Source of the DNA: a bacterium
GTDB lineage: Bacteria > Patescibacteriota > Saccharimonadia > Saccharimonadales > UBA4665
Direction of reading: 5' to 3'
Length of the DNA stretch: 56,946 nt
Assembly: GCA_021783725.1 (NCBI GenBank)
Contig: JAJXTN010000007.1
Span: 1-56,946 of the forward strand
The position numbers and the translations under genes were made by a program. Under the pieces are notes generated by a model. It saw only the letters and a program-made list of their open reading frames with translations, ran no database searches and was not told where the DNA came from. Numbering within the stretch: the stretch's first letter is position 1; each line of letters opens with the position of its first letter. Below, one piece after another: positions 23,851-33,772 of this stretch.

Positions 23851-24444
23851 GTGAGCTATCGCCGACAACTAAATACTCCCGAAGTTAACTTACAGCCATT
23901 ATCGCCTGCAAGGGCACTACAACAAAGCTGGACAATCAATTATTTAGTTAACAAAAATGCTCATTGGCTAGCGGTGACTAATCCCGACGTGGTCGATATA
24001 TACGGTGGATCAAAGCTGAAAACGTTGGCCGCAGTCTGGCGCCATAAGGCAGTAACCGATGTCACAAATTATATTGTCGAAATCGATGCTTCAGCCTATG
24101 GTATGGCCTCTATAAGTACCGATACTGTTGATATTCAATCGGGCAGTCTGACCGGTCGCCGGTTGGATTATTGGGTTACCCCCCGATTCAATGAGCGGAT
24201 ACATCAAGCAATCGGCCAAGCTTTAATGCGGAAATGTGCTACCCGACCTGACGATCTGCCACTTTTTGGGTTGATTAATCGATCGGAAGATTTATTGTTG
24301 GCCCCAACTGGACTCACCAAAGTTTTACCTTTAGTAATCAAAAACGCAGTGCTTGCTCAGTCCGATCTACATAGCCATGGCATGACGATCGTTGACTCTA
24401 CATATGACATTCATTATAGAAGTGGTAAACCAACGGTTATATAA
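23851..24444 (+). CDS. Hypothetical protein (197 residues)
   Basis: Unrecognised. Starts at GTG 8 bp after clpP, so it should be cotranscribed. The protein looks soluble and globular with mixed alpha/beta composition (IYGGSKLKTLAAVWRHKA, LDYWVTPRFNERIHQA) and no membrane segment. No catalytic motif is evident. Cotranscription suggests a role tied to stress or proteolysis, but this is only guilt by association. Confidence 0.65.
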   Translation: MSYRRQLNTPEVNLQPLSPARALQQSWTINYLVNKNAHWLAVTNPDVVDIYGGSKLKTLAAVWRHKAVTDVTNYIVEIDASAYGMASISTDTVDIQSGSLTGRRLDYWVTPRFNERIHQAIGQALMRKCATRPDDLPLFGLINRSEDLLLAPTGLTKVLPLVIKNAVLAQSDLHSHGMTIVDSTYDIHYRSGKPTVI

Positions 24445-24445
24445 G

Positions 24446-24474
24446 TTGACATAATTGCAAACTTGGTCCAGAAT
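24446..24474 (+). promoter_or_regulatory. Candidate rpoB promoter; long noncoding leader follows
   Basis: TTGACA (24446-24451), 17 bp, CAGAAT (24469-24474). It would give a leader of about 230 nt to rpoB. I see no gene or clear conserved structure in 24475-24696 apart from a GGGGG Shine-Dalgarno-like stretch at 24690-24694. Confidence 0.45.
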
Positions 24475-24708
24475 GTTAATCAAGAAGTAGAGTAACTTAG
24501 GAAGCTTTTATCATTTAAGCCAAATATCCCTACAGTTAGAATCTTCGGCCGAACCGCAAAACATATCAAATAGAAACTAGAAAACAGGATTTTTAATCTG
24601 AAGTATATTGGTGTGTTTGTGATTACAAATAGCTGATACGCTTGTCGATTATGAATTCAAAAACAGTCTAATCAATTAATCTAATTTCAGGGGGCATTGC
24701 TGAAGTCT

Positions 24709-27700
24709 ATGGCAAAAACAACCGCAAACTCAACTGGTAAGCGCGTATTTTTCACGCGTCCAGATGACGCATTAGATCTACCAAGCTTAGTAGACCATCA
24801 AAATAAGTCATTTCAATGGTTTGTTGAAGAAGGATTGGGCGAATTATTGGCCGAAATCAGTCCGATCGACGACTATACGGGCGCAAAATTATCATTAAGC
24901 TTCAAAGATTATCATTTCGGTGATCCGAAGCTTTCAGAAGCTACCGCTCGAGAAAACAATGTCAGCTATGAAGCACCATTAATGGCTAACGTCGAGCTAG
25001 TCAATAAAGTAACTGGTGAAGTCAAAGAACAAGAAATTTACCTTGGTGATTATCCGTGGATGACTAAACGAGGGACATTCGTCATCAATGGTGCTGAACG
25101 AGTTGTGGTTAGTCAGTTGATTCGTTCGGCCGGCGTTTTCTTTACTGCTGAACAACACGGTGCAACTAATCTATATGGCGCCAAAGTTATTCCTGGACGT
25201 GGTGCTTGGTTGGAATTCGAAACTTCTGCCAATGGTGCAATTTTCGTCAAAATTGACCGTAAGCGCAAGATTGCCGTTACGACCTTACTGCGTTCATTGG
25301 GCGTGTCAGAAGCTAGTATGCGCGATAGTTTCAAACACGTCGATACTGGCAAAATAAACTATCTCGATGCGACTCTCGAAAAAGACCCAACGCACGGTCA
25401 AAACGAAGCCTTAATCGAAGTCTATCGTCGATTGCGACCTGGCGACTTGGCAACTGTCGATAATGCCAAGAGTTTAATTGAAAACATGTTCTATAACTAT
25501 AAACGATTTGACTTTAGCCGTGTCGGACGCTACAAAATCAACAAACGCCTCAACCTTGATGTTACCAACACGATTGAAAATCGAGTCATGCGCCTCGAAG
25601 ATATTACAGCTATTATCGCTGAAGTCATTCGACTTAACAACACTCAAGAGCCTGCTGATGACATAGATTCGTTAGCTAATCGTCGAGTGAAATTGGTAGG
25701 TGAGTTGGTTCAACGTCAATTCCGTATCGGTCTATTACGTATGGAACGCAACACTAAAGACCGTATGAGTATGAGTGAGATCGAGACAGTTGCTCCCGGG
25801 CAGTTAATCAACGCCCGTCCGATTGTCGCCGCCGTCCGAGAATTCTTTGCTAGTTCTCAGCTTAGTCAGTTCATGGACCAAATCAACCCACTATCGGAGT
25901 TGGCTCACAAGCGTCGTCTAAGTTCAATGGGACCTGGTGGACTAAGTCGTGAACGTGCCGGTTTTGAAGTTCGTGATGCTCACGCTACGCACTATGGGCG
26001 GATCTGTGCGGTTGAAACCCCAGAAGGCGCTAACATCGGGCTAGTGCTTAACCTGGCTAATTTTGCGCGAGTTAATGACTATGGATTTATTGAAACTCCT
26101 TACCGAGTCGTCAAAAACGCTGCGACCGCTAAAGAAGCCGTTGGATATTTTGCCGCCGAAGACCTATTGGATGATAAAAAGAAAGTTATCGTTAAAGCTG
26201 GAGCTAAAATTACGGCTGCTGATTCTGTCAAACTGGCCAAAGTTACTTCTAAAGTTACTTGGCCTATCCGAGCTAAAGTCACCAACGAAGTCGTTTACCT
26301 TGATGCCTACGATGAAGAGTCTGCGATCATCGCTGGTGGCGGTAGTGAAGTTGACGCCGACGGCTACTTTGTTGATGAGCGCGTGAGTGCTCGTTTACGC
26401 CTTAAGTCTGGAGAATTTGACGCCAATGACGTCACCCACATGGATGCTTCACGCAATCAAATTATTGGTTCGAGTGCCGGATTGATTCCATTTATTGAGA
26501 AAAACTATGTTTATCGATCGTTAATGGGTAGTAACCAGCAACGACAGGCCGTGCCTTTGATCCAACCAGCTAGCCCAATTGTCGGTACTGGTTTAGAAAA
26601 AGTTGCCGCTCACAACACCGGTCAAGTAATTCTAGCTGAAGCAAGCGGTGAAGTTACCCGAGCCGATGCTCAAGCTGTGGTAGTCAAATACAAAGACGGT
26701 AGTGTCACCTACGAACCACAACGCTTTATCCGTAGTAACGAAGGCACGTCGGTTAATCAGAAAGTTGTTGTTAGTACTGGCGATCAAGTTAAGGCCGGTG
26801 ATGTGTTGATTGAAGGTATGTCAATATCAAATGGCGAACTGGCATTAGGTAAGGATTTGATCGTCGCCTTCATGCCTTGGGCCGGATATAACTTCGAAGA
26901 CGCGATAATTATTAGTCGCAAACTAGTTGAGGACGACACTTTGACTAGCATTCACATCGTTGATTTCATGATTGAAGTTCGAGAAACCAAGCTTGGTCCA
27001 GAAATCGTCACTCGCGATATTCCAAATGTCTCGGAAGAAACATTGCGCCACTTAGACGATGATGGAATTGTTCGCATTGGAGCCGAAGTGCATCCTGGCG
27101 ACATCCTAGTCGGTAAGATTACACCGAAAGGTGAGCAAGAATTGAGTTCCGAAGAGCGTTTACTACGAGCGATATTTGGTGAAAAAGCTAAAGAAGTTCG
27201 AGATACTTCTCAACGCATGAGTAATGGTAAGCACGGTAAAGTTGTCGGCGTTAAGGTTTTCAGCCGCGAAAACGGTCACGAACTCAAAGCCGGCGTTATT
27301 ATGCAAATTCAAGTATTCGTCGCTCAAATGCGTAAAATCGCCGTAGGTGACAAACTTGGTGGTCGTCACGGTAACAAAGGTGTTATTGCCCGTATCTTGC
27401 CTATCGAAGATATGCCATTCATGGCTGACGGTACGCCAGTCGATATCGTACTTAACCCGTTAGGTGTGCCTTCTAGAATGAACGTCGGACAGCTGTTCGA
27501 AACTCACCTAGGTATGGCCGCGCGTATGCTCGGAATGAAAGTCGCTAGCCCATCGTTTGACGGTGTCCCATCAGCCAAAATCCGAGAATTGCTCAAAGAA
27601 GCTGGCTTACCAGAAGATGGCAAGCAACAATTATTTGACGGCCGAACAGGCGATGCCTTTAAGGAATTAACTACCGTCGGTAGTATGTACATGATCAAGT

Positions 27701-28266
27701 TGAACCACATGGTAGCCGACAAGATTCACGCCCGTTCTACCGGTCCATATACCATGGTTACTCAGCAACCTCTCGGCGGTAAAGCTCAGAATGGTGGACA
27801 GCGCTTTGGAGAAATGGAAGTCTGGGCACTGGAAGCTTATGGGGCCGCTACCACTCTGCAAGAAATGCTAACCATTAAGTCTGATGATGTCTACGGCCGT
27901 AGCAAAGCTTACGAGTCGATCATCAAGAAGACCGAAATTGTTGGTCCGAAAGTACCGGAAAGCTTCAACGTGCTAGTTAAGGAACTTCAAGGTTTAGGCC
28001 TGAAAGTCGATCTAGTTCATTCCGAAGGGGTTGTCGATGCTGAAGCTGTTTTGGCTGGCAATATTCACGAAGAAGCTACTCACCCTATCGAAGTCGAAGT
28101 ACCTCAAACTGAAATATCAGATATTGATGTAACTGAAGAATCAGTGACCGATGAGTTTACGGTTGTCGGCGTTGATGATCAACTTCCGGGCACTGAAGAT
28201 GCGGTACTAATTACGGCCGATGAAGAGACCACTGATACAAATGCAACCGAAAAGGAGGATGCGTAA
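24709..28266 (+). CDS. rpoB: RNA polymerase beta subunit
   Basis: Forms with RpoC the catalytic core of RNA polymerase. About 1185 residues from ATG 24709; a TTG at 24697 would add four residues, but MAKTTANSTGKRVFF looks like the natural start. Conserved blocks include the fork loop and rifampicin region (SQLSQFMDQINPLSELAHKRRLSSMGPGG), GYNFEDAIIIS, GDKLGGRHGNKGVI and the C-terminal GGQRFGEMEVWALEAYGAA. An acidic tail of about 70 residues follows the usual end. rplJ and rplL, which often precede rpoB, are absent here. The stop abuts the rpoC ATG. Confidence 0.97.
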   Translation: MAKTTANSTGKRVFFTRPDDALDLPSLVDHQNKSFQWFVEEGLGELLAEISPIDDYTGAKLSLSFKDYHFGDPKLSEATARENNVSYEAPLMANVELVNKVTGEVKEQEIYLGDYPWMTKRGTFVINGAERVVVSQLIRSAGVFFTAEQHGATNLYGAKVIPGRGAWLEFETSANGAIFVKIDRKRKIAVTTLLRSLGVSEASMRDSFKHVDTGKINYLDATLEKDPTHGQNEALIEVYRRLRPGDLATVDNAKSLIENMFYNYKRFDFSRVGRYKINKRLNLDVTNTIENRVMRLEDITAIIAEVIRLNNTQEPADDIDSLANRRVKLVGELVQRQFRIGLLRMERNTKDRMSMSEIETVAPGQLINARPIVAAVREFFASSQLSQFMDQINPLSELAHKRRLSSMGPGGLSRERAGFEVRDAHATHYGRICAVETPEGANIGLVLNLANFARVNDYGFIETPYRVVKNAATAKEAVGYFAAEDLLDDKKKVIVKAGAKITAADSVKLAKVTSKVTWPIRAKVTNEVVYLDAYDEESAIIAGGGSEVDADGYFVDERVSARLRLKSGEFDANDVTHMDASRNQIIGSSAGLIPFIEKNYVYRSLMGSNQQRQAVPLIQPASPIVGTGLEKVAAHNTGQVILAEASGEVTRADAQAVVVKYKDGSVTYEPQRFIRSNEGTSVNQKVVVSTGDQVKAGDVLIEGMSISNGELALGKDLIVAFMPWAGYNFEDAIIISRKLVEDDTLTSIHIVDFMIEVRETKLGPEIVTRDIPNVSEETLRHLDDDGIVRIGAEVHPGDILVGKITPKGEQELSSEERLLRAIFGEKAKEVRDTSQRMSNGKHGKVVGVKVFSRENGHELKAGVIMQIQVFVAQMRKIAVGDKLGGRHGNKGVIARILPIEDMPFMADGTPVDIVLNPLGVPSRMNVGQLFETHLGMAARMLGMKVASPSFDGVPSAKIRELLKEAGLPEDGKQQLFDGRTGDAFKELTTVGSMYMIKLNHMVADKIHARSTGPYTMVTQQPLGGKAQNGGQRFGEMEVWALEAYGAATTLQEMLTIKSDDVYGRSKAYESIIKKTEIVGPKVPESFNVLVKELQGLGLKVDLVHSEGVVDAEAVLAGNIHEEATHPIEVEVPQTEISDIDVTEESVTDEFTVVGVDDQLPGTEDAVLITADEETTDTNATEKEDA

Positions 28267-31200
28267 ATGTTTCCACAACGCTATTCCAACAACAATGGCA
28301 ATGATATTGCAGATTTCGACGCAGTACGTTTAGCTGTCGCTAGCCCAGAAGACATTGTCGATTGGAGCTATGGTGAAGTCACCAAGCCTGAAACTATTAA
28401 CTATCGAACTCAAAAACCGGAACGAGATGGGCTATTTTGTGAACGAATTTTCGGTCCAGTCAAAGACATAAACCCACACGACGCAAAATACAAAGGTGTT
28501 CGTAGTCGCGAAGCTGCCGTTGATAAAAATGGTGAATTAGTTACACGTAGCATCGTTCGTCGCGAACGTATGGGCCACATTAGCCTAGCTGTTCCAGTGG
28601 CTCACATCTGGTTCTTGCGTGGTACACCTTCGGCCATCGGCCTATTACTTGGCATGACCGTCAAGAATCTGGAGCGCGTCGCTTATTTCGCTGGTTATAT
28701 CATTAAATCAGTTGATATCGATAAGAGAGCTCAGTTACTAACTGATAAGGAAGCCGAGTTGTCAGCTGCTAAAGAAGCTATCAAAATTCGTTTTGAGAAA
28801 GAAGCTGAAGACGAGAAGGCCAACATCAAAGCTTTGGCCGAACTTCAAACGAAAGAGACCGAAGAAGTTACTAAAGAGTTTGAGCTATACAAAGAGCAAT
28901 TAACTAGTCTTGAAAAACTACATCTGATTAACGAGACTGACTATCGTAACTTACCTGATGATTTGAAATCAATCGTCACCGTCGGTATGGGTGCGGCCGC
29001 CCTCAAAGATCTATTGAACGAAATCGATCTAAAGCAATTAATTGCCGATCTTAGCTCCGAAGCTGAAGAAGCCAAAGGCCAGCGCAAGAAGAAGCTGATG
29101 AAGCGCTTACGATTGCTGGAAAGCATGGACCGCGCTGGTATCAAGCCTAGCAGTATGTGCTTGAGTGCTTTGCCGGTTATCCCGCCCGATCTTCGACCAA
29201 TGGTTCAGTTAACTGGTGGACGTTTCGCAACTTCTGATTTGAACGATTTATATCGTCGAGTGATTAACCGCAACAATCGCCTTAAGAAGTTGATAGATTT
29301 GAATGCTCCAGAAGTCATCCGTCGCAACGAACAACGCATGCTTCAAGAAGCTGTTGACGCTTTGATTGATAACAACTCGGCTCGTAGCGGTCGCGCCGTA
29401 GCTGCCACTGGTCAACGTCGCCGCTTGAAGTCTTTGAGCGACATGCTCAAAGGCAAACAAGGTCGTTTCCGACAGAATTTACTCGGTAAGCGAGTTGACT
29501 ATTCCGGTCGTTCAGTGATTGTGGCTGGTCCAGAACTTAAAATCCACCAGTGTGGATTACCGAAAATGATGGCCTTAGAATTATTCAAACCATTCGTCAT
29601 CGGTGAGCTAATTGCTCGTGAGCAAGCCCACAACATCCGTAGCGCTTCTCGTTTAATTGAAATGGGTGAGACGGTCGTTTGGGATGCACTGGACGAAGTG
29701 ATTAAAGGCAAATACGTGTTATTGAACCGTGCTCCATCACTTCACCGTTTGAGTATTCAGGCCTTCCAGCCAGTATTGATTGAAGGCCGAGCGATTCAGC
29801 TCCATCCATTAGTCTGTAAAGGTTTCAATGCCGACTTTGATGGTGACCAAATGGCCGTTCACTTACCACTTAGTGACGCCGCTCAAGAAGAAGCTCGCAC
29901 AATCATGGCCGCTAACCGTAACTTGCTAAAACCGGCTGACGGTTCGCCAATCTTGCACATTGAGCAGGATATCGTCCTTGGTTGTTACTACTTGACATAC
30001 GATCGTCCGAATGTCGACAAAACCGACATTCACGTTCTGTCTAGCTTGAACGAAGCTTTGATGAGTTTAGATGCAGGAGTGATCACTCTCCAGAGTTATG
30101 TACGTTTGCCATTCCGTGGCCAAGTTCGTGATACGACTTTGGGACGAATTCTATTCAATGAGATGTTCCCCGAAGATTTTGACTTCCAAGACGAAGCTAT
30201 GACCAAGAAGCGTCTGCAAAAAGTTATGGGACAAGTCTATGCCAAGTACGGCCAAGAACAGACCGCTTTGATAGCCGATGATCTAAAAGATATCGGTTTT
30301 GAATACGCGACTCAGTCTGGACTAAGTATGGGTATGGGTGATTTCGAAGAAATCAACGGTATGGACGATTTGCTCGAAAAAGGTGAAGAACGTTCGGCCG
30401 CCATTTCTGACCAGTATGACCAAGGTTTCATTACCGATGAAGAGCGTTACCGCTTAACCGTTGAGAACTGGACTAGAGTTGATGCCAATGTTCAAGATTT
30501 ATTGGCGACGCAAATGGTTGACCGTGACAGCTCGATGGCTATCGCCATTACATCTGGTGCTCGTGGTAACATCTCACAGATGAAAAACGCCGTCGGTATG
30601 CTTGGCGTTCAGTCGGATGCATCTGGTCAACCTATCGAATTGCCAATCAAATCTGGTTATATCAAGGGCTTAAACCCACTTGAATACTTCACTGGTACTC
30701 GTGGTACTCGAAAAGCTTTGATTGATATCGCCCTTAAGACAGCTGACGCGGGCTACTTAACTCGACGATTGGTAGATGTGTCTCAAGATGTATTTACGCT
30801 AGATGACGACACTACTGACTCTGGTTTCGCAATGTTAAGAGCTGACGCTGAAGAAATTGGTGTTAGCTACGCTTCGAGACTATTAGGTCGATTCGCGGCT
30901 GAAACCGTTAAAGGTCATATCAAGAAGGGTGAACTATTCACTGCTGAAATCGCCGATAAGATTGGCGCCGATGAAACCATCGATGGAGTCAAGATCATGA
31001 GTGCCTTAAGTGGTACTAGTGTTCGTGGCGTGTCGCGCAAATCATATGGTGTTGACCCAGCCACTGGCGAAATCGTTGCTGACCATCACCCGATTGGCGT
31101 TATCGCCGCTCAGAGTATTGGTGAGCCAGGTACCCAGCTTAGCCTTGACAGTAAGCACCGTGGTGGCGCTGTTTTGGCCGACGATACAGCTCAAGGTTTG

Positions 31201-32121
31201 AGCCGTATTGAAGAGTTGTTCGAAGTTCGCACGCCTAAAGGTCAAGCTTACTTAACTGAGATCGCCGGTACAGCTAACACTTGGGAAGAAGGCGATCATT
31301 ACGTCGTTCAAGTTACGGCTGATACCAAAGAGAAAGTTACACTTAAACTCGGTGAACGCAAAGCGCACGTCCGTAGCGGCACTGATGTAACTGTTGGTGA
31401 TGTTGTGGCCACTCTAGAAGACGCATCTGAGCCACTAGTGGCGCCGATGTCTGGTAAAGCTCAAGTAACTGATAAGGCTGTCATCATTACGCCAACCGCT
31501 CAGAGTGTTGTGCGTTACGAAATTCCGGGCTTCAAACAATTGTTTGTTAGCGATGGCGAAATAGTTATCGCTGGACAGCGTTTGACCAACGGTTCGATAA
31601 ACTTACATGATTTGATCCGTCTGCAAGGTGTTGAGCCAACCCAGCGTTACATCATGAACGAAATTTTGCGCATCTTCGCCGCTCAGGGTCAGAACATATC
31701 TGATAAACACCTTGAGATCATAGTTCGCCAGATGTTTAGCCGAGTCCAAATCGAAGAAGCTGGTGACAGTGACTTCGTTACCGGTGATATTGTCAGTAAA
31801 CTAGCAGTGGCTGAAGCTAATGAACTATTGGTAGCTGATAACAAGCAACCAGCTAAGTTCAACCAGTTACTGCTGGGCATTACCAAGGCCTCATTGAGTA
31901 CTGATTCATTCCTGAGTGCCGCTTCCTTCCAAGATACTACTCGTGTCTTGATTGCCGCCGCTACTAGTGGTAAGGTCGACCGACTATATGGCTTGAAGGA
32001 AAACGTTATCTTGGGTCGTAAGATTCCAGTTGGCACAGGCGTCAAGATTGAAGAAGACCTTGAAGTAGATGAGCTAGAAGCCGAAGCCGATCAGATCATC
32101 GGTGAACCTGTCGAAGCCTAG
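28267..32121 (+). CDS. rpoC: RNA polymerase beta' subunit lacking both zinc sites
   Basis: Catalytic subunit; [12 protein letters not shown] near residue 521 holds the three magnesium-binding aspartates. The 1284 residues cover the whole family. Both zinc sites appear lost: the N-terminal cysteine cluster that normally follows CERIFGP reads [11 protein letters not shown]...AAVDKNG with no CxC or CxxC, and the C-terminal site reads [13 protein letters not shown] near 917, with Gly/Ser in place of the usual cysteines. A Lys/Glu-rich helical insertion (about 155-225) is also notable. It starts directly at the rpoB stop. Confidence 0.97.
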   Translation: MFPQRYSNNNGNDIADFDAVRLAVASPEDIVDWSYGEVTKPETINYRTQKPERDGLFCERIFGPVKDINPHDAKYKGVRSREAAVDKNGELVTRSIVRRERMGHISLAVPVAHIWFLRGTPSAIGLLLGMTVKNLERVAYFAGYIIKSVDIDKRAQLLTDKEAELSAAKEAIKIRFEKEAEDEKANIKALAELQTKETEEVTKEFELYKEQLTSLEKLHLINETDYRNLPDDLKSIVTVGMGAAALKDLLNEIDLKQLIADLSSEAEEAKGQRKKKLMKRLRLLESMDRAGIKPSSMCLSALPVIPPDLRPMVQLTGGRFATSDLNDLYRRVINRNNRLKKLIDLNAPEVIRRNEQRMLQEAVDALIDNNSARSGRAVAATGQRRRLKSLSDMLKGKQGRFRQNLLGKRVDYSGRSVIVAGPELKIHQCGLPKMMALELFKPFVIGELIAREQAHNIRSASRLIEMGETVVWDALDEVIKGKYVLLNRAPSLHRLSIQAFQPVLIEGRAIQLHPLVCKGFNADFDGDQMAVHLPLSDAAQEEARTIMAANRNLLKPADGSPILHIEQDIVLGCYYLTYDRPNVDKTDIHVLSSLNEALMSLDAGVITLQSYVRLPFRGQVRDTTLGRILFNEMFPEDFDFQDEAMTKKRLQKVMGQVYAKYGQEQTALIADDLKDIGFEYATQSGLSMGMGDFEEINGMDDLLEKGEERSAAISDQYDQGFITDEERYRLTVENWTRVDANVQDLLATQMVDRDSSMAIAITSGARGNISQMKNAVGMLGVQSDASGQPIELPIKSGYIKGLNPLEYFTGTRGTRKALIDIALKTADAGYLTRRLVDVSQDVFTLDDDTTDSGFAMLRADAEEIGVSYASRLLGRFAAETVKGHIKKGELFTAEIADKIGADETIDGVKIMSALSGTSVRGVSRKSYGVDPATGEIVADHHPIGVIAAQSIGEPGTQLSLDSKHRGGAVLADDTAQGLSRIEELFEVRTPKGQAYLTEIAGTANTWEEGDHYVVQVTADTKEKVTLKLGERKAHVRSGTDVTVGDVVATLEDASEPLVAPMSGKAQVTDKAVIITPTAQSVVRYEIPGFKQLFVSDGEIVIAGQRLTNGSINLHDLIRLQGVEPTQRYIMNEILRIFAAQGQNISDKHLEIIVRQMFSRVQIEEAGDSDFVTGDIVSKLAVAEANELLVADNKQPAKFNQLLLGITKASLSTDSFLSAASFQDTTRVLIAAATSGKVDRLYGLKENVILGRKIPVGTGVKIEEDLEVDELEAEADQIIGEPVEA

Positions 32122-32141
32122 GCAGACAAAACAGGCTTACA

Positions 32142-32198
32142 GACTTACAGATGTCAGAAATCAGACAGATGTGTCTCATTGTTTGTCATCTGTAAGTC
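32142..32198. repeat. 12-bp perfect inverted repeat after rpoC
   Basis: GACTTACAGATG (32142-32153) and CATCTGTAAGTC (32187-32198). No T-run follows, so it is not a standard terminator. The loop repeats parts of the arm (CAGATG twice). It may protect the rpoC mRNA 3' end or be an intergenic repeat. Confidence 0.55.
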
Positions 32199-32207
32199 GG
32201 CTGGCGC

Positions 32208-32236
32208 TTGCGAAGCTAGATTTAATCTGTTAGAAT
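32208..32236 (+). promoter_or_regulatory. Promoter of the rpsL-rpsG-fusA operon
   Basis: TTGCGA (32208-32213), 17 bp, TAGAAT (32231-32236). Expected start near 32243. The 75-nt leader contains GGAAG/CTTCC (32265-32282) overlapping TGCTT/AAGCA (32276-32289), two hairpins that cannot form together, then AAGGAG before rpsL. Confidence 0.55.
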
Positions 32237-32317
32237 AGTCACATTATATAAGCAGTCCGAGCCAGGAAGTAGGCATGCTTCCCGAAGCAGCAGATTGCAG
32301 CCGTAGAAGGAGATTTA

Positions 32318-32731
32318 ATGCCAACAATCAATCAGTTAGTGCGCAAACCGCGTGTCAAGGTGACTACTAAAACCAAGTCGCCCGCTATGCAACGCGTCAC
32401 TAACAACCTCAAAACTCGTAATTACGAGAAACCAGCGCCATTCAAACGTGGTGTCTGTGTCAAAGTTACCACCAAAACACCTAAGAAGCCGAACTCAGCT
32501 TTACGTAAAGTCGCTCGTGTGCGTCTCAGTAATGGTTATGAAGTCTGGGCTTACATCGGTGGTGAAGGTCATAACCTACAGGAACACGCCGTGGTACTCG
32601 TCCGTGGTGGTCGCGTTAAGGACCTTCCAGGTGTACGTTACCACATTGTTCGTGGTTCGCTTGATCTCCAAGGTGTTCAGAACCGCAAACAGGGTCGTTC
32701 TAAGTACGGCGCTAAGAAAGCGAGCAAATAA
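32318..32731 (+). CDS. rpsL: 30S ribosomal protein S12
   Basis: S12 lines the decoding centre. The 137 residues start with [12 protein letters not shown] and contain the conserved [20 protein letters not shown] and the [13 protein letters not shown] segment; the lysines that determine streptomycin response in other bacteria (in KKPNSA and in [10 protein letters not shown]) are both present. AAGGAG precedes the start. The stop overlaps the next gene's ATG by one base. Confidence 0.97.
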   Translation: MPTINQLVRKPRVKVTTKTKSPAMQRVTNNLKTRNYEKPAPFKRGVCVKVTTKTPKKPNSALRKVARVRLSNGYEVWAYIGGEGHNLQEHAVVLVRGGRVKDLPGVRYHIVRGSLDLQGVQNRKQGRSKYGAKKASK

Positions 32732-32940
32732 TGAACTCCAATTTTACACCTGATTATCTGCGTCAAGCTGGTATCGTTGTGCCTGCACTAGATGCGCCAC
32801 AATCCGATGTTGATATGTTCGCCGACCGGATTATTGAATTCGTTCCTAATATTTCGCCTGATTTTGCTGCATTCGCTGCCCGAACGATTATGGTTGATAA
32901 AGTAGTACATCCATTTGAAGGAGATACCCATGCCTCGTAA
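32731..32940 (+). CDS. Hypothetical small protein between rpsL and rpsG
   Basis: Unrecognised 69-residue acidic protein (SDVDMFADRIIEFVPNISPDF). It starts at the rpsL stop (TAATG) and its end overlaps rpsG by 11 bp, enclosing the rpsG Shine-Dalgarno AAGGAG. Two-sided coupling argues that it is translated. In most bacteria rpsL is followed directly by rpsG. It could be a genuine small protein or a coupling cistron that controls rpsG translation. Confidence 0.55.
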   Translation: MNSNFTPDYLRQAGIVVPALDAPQSDVDMFADRIIEFVPNISPDFAAFAARTIMVDKVVHPFEGDTHAS

Positions 32941-33409
32941 AAAGACCGCTTCATTAGTCCGTGACATTCCAGCTGATCGAATATACGAAAGTGTGGCTGT
33001 CCAGCGCTTGATTAATCGTGTTATGTTGCACGGCAAGAAACAAATCGCCGAACGTTTAGTCTATGGTGGTATGCAAAAAGCCGCCGCTAAACTAAAAGTT
33101 GATAATCCCCTGGAAGTTTTCGATCAAGCCATGAAAAACATTCAACCACACATGGAAACCCGCAGTCGTCGTGTCGGTGGTGCTAACTACCAGATACCTT
33201 TTGAGGTTCGCGGTCAACGCCAGAACCACCTAACTACTATGTGGTTTGTGGCTGCTTGCCGCGCTCGTAAAGGTATTAGCATGGAAGATCGTATCGCCGC
33301 TGAGCTGATGGATGCCTATAATGGTCAGGGTGCCGCCGTCCGTAAGCGCGAAGATGTTCACAAGATGGCTGACGCTAACCGTGCTTTTGCTCACTTCGCA
33401 AGGACTTAG
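32930..33409 (+). CDS. rpsG: 30S ribosomal protein S7
   Basis: S7 nucleates assembly of the 30S head. The 159 residues begin MPRKKTASLVRDIPAD, chosen over an in-frame ATG 15 bp upstream because AAGGAG is correctly spaced for ATG 32930. The conserved RSRRVGGANYQIPFEV segment and the C-terminal KREDVHKMADANRAFAHFA are present. It lies in the rpsL-rpsG-fusA order typical of the str operon. Confidence 0.96.
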   Translation: MPRKKTASLVRDIPADRIYESVAVQRLINRVMLHGKKQIAERLVYGGMQKAAAKLKVDNPLEVFDQAMKNIQPHMETRSRRVGGANYQIPFEVRGQRQNHLTTMWFVAACRARKGISMEDRIAAELMDAYNGQGAAVRKREDVHKMADANRAFAHFART

Positions 33410-33420
33410 TAGCCAAAATT

Positions 33421-33753
33421 ATGGTTGCTAGTTTTAATCGACCGCCAAGATGTCAAGACTGTGAACTTGCAGGTATGGAAGGAATGAGCCGGAATTGCAA
33501 AGGTCCTGTGCTGGCCCAAGATTTAACAACTATCAATGACAGATTCAGTATCGATAAACAAGGCGACATAGTTCGCACACCGACTGATAATGATGGTAAT
33601 ATCGGTGCTTTAGTCTGTCGAAACCCTAAATTGAATGAAGTCTTGGTTATGACAGCTGTCGAAGAATTGTATGCTGCCGCCGATGACAGCGCTATCCGCC
33701 GACAAACTACAGCCAACGAACATTTTTTTGGATCAGATTATAACGGTGACTAA
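33421..33753 (+). CDS. Hypothetical protein with paired cysteines
   Basis: Unrecognised 110-residue protein. The N-terminal PPRCQDCELAG has a CxxC pair and a third cysteine (NCKGP) follows about ten residues later, with another in LVCRNP, so metal or disulfide binding is possible. The rest is acidic and soluble. It sits between rpsG and fusA with short gaps on both sides (11 and 19 bp), so it should be part of the operon. No function assigned. Confidence 0.6.
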   Translation: MVASFNRPPRCQDCELAGMEGMSRNCKGPVLAQDLTTINDRFSIDKQGDIVRTPTDNDGNIGALVCRNPKLNEVLVMTAVEELYAAADDSAIRRQTTANEHFFGSDYNGD

Positions 33754-33772
33754 ACTTTAAATAAGGAACTAT

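Noticed and set aside
32251-32317. SRP RNA-like sequence in the rpsL leader (GGAAG...GAAGCAGC)
   Set aside because: The GGAAG and AGCAGC pieces do not fit the conserved SRP tetraloop and internal-loop arrangement, and the region is short and adjacent to a start codon.
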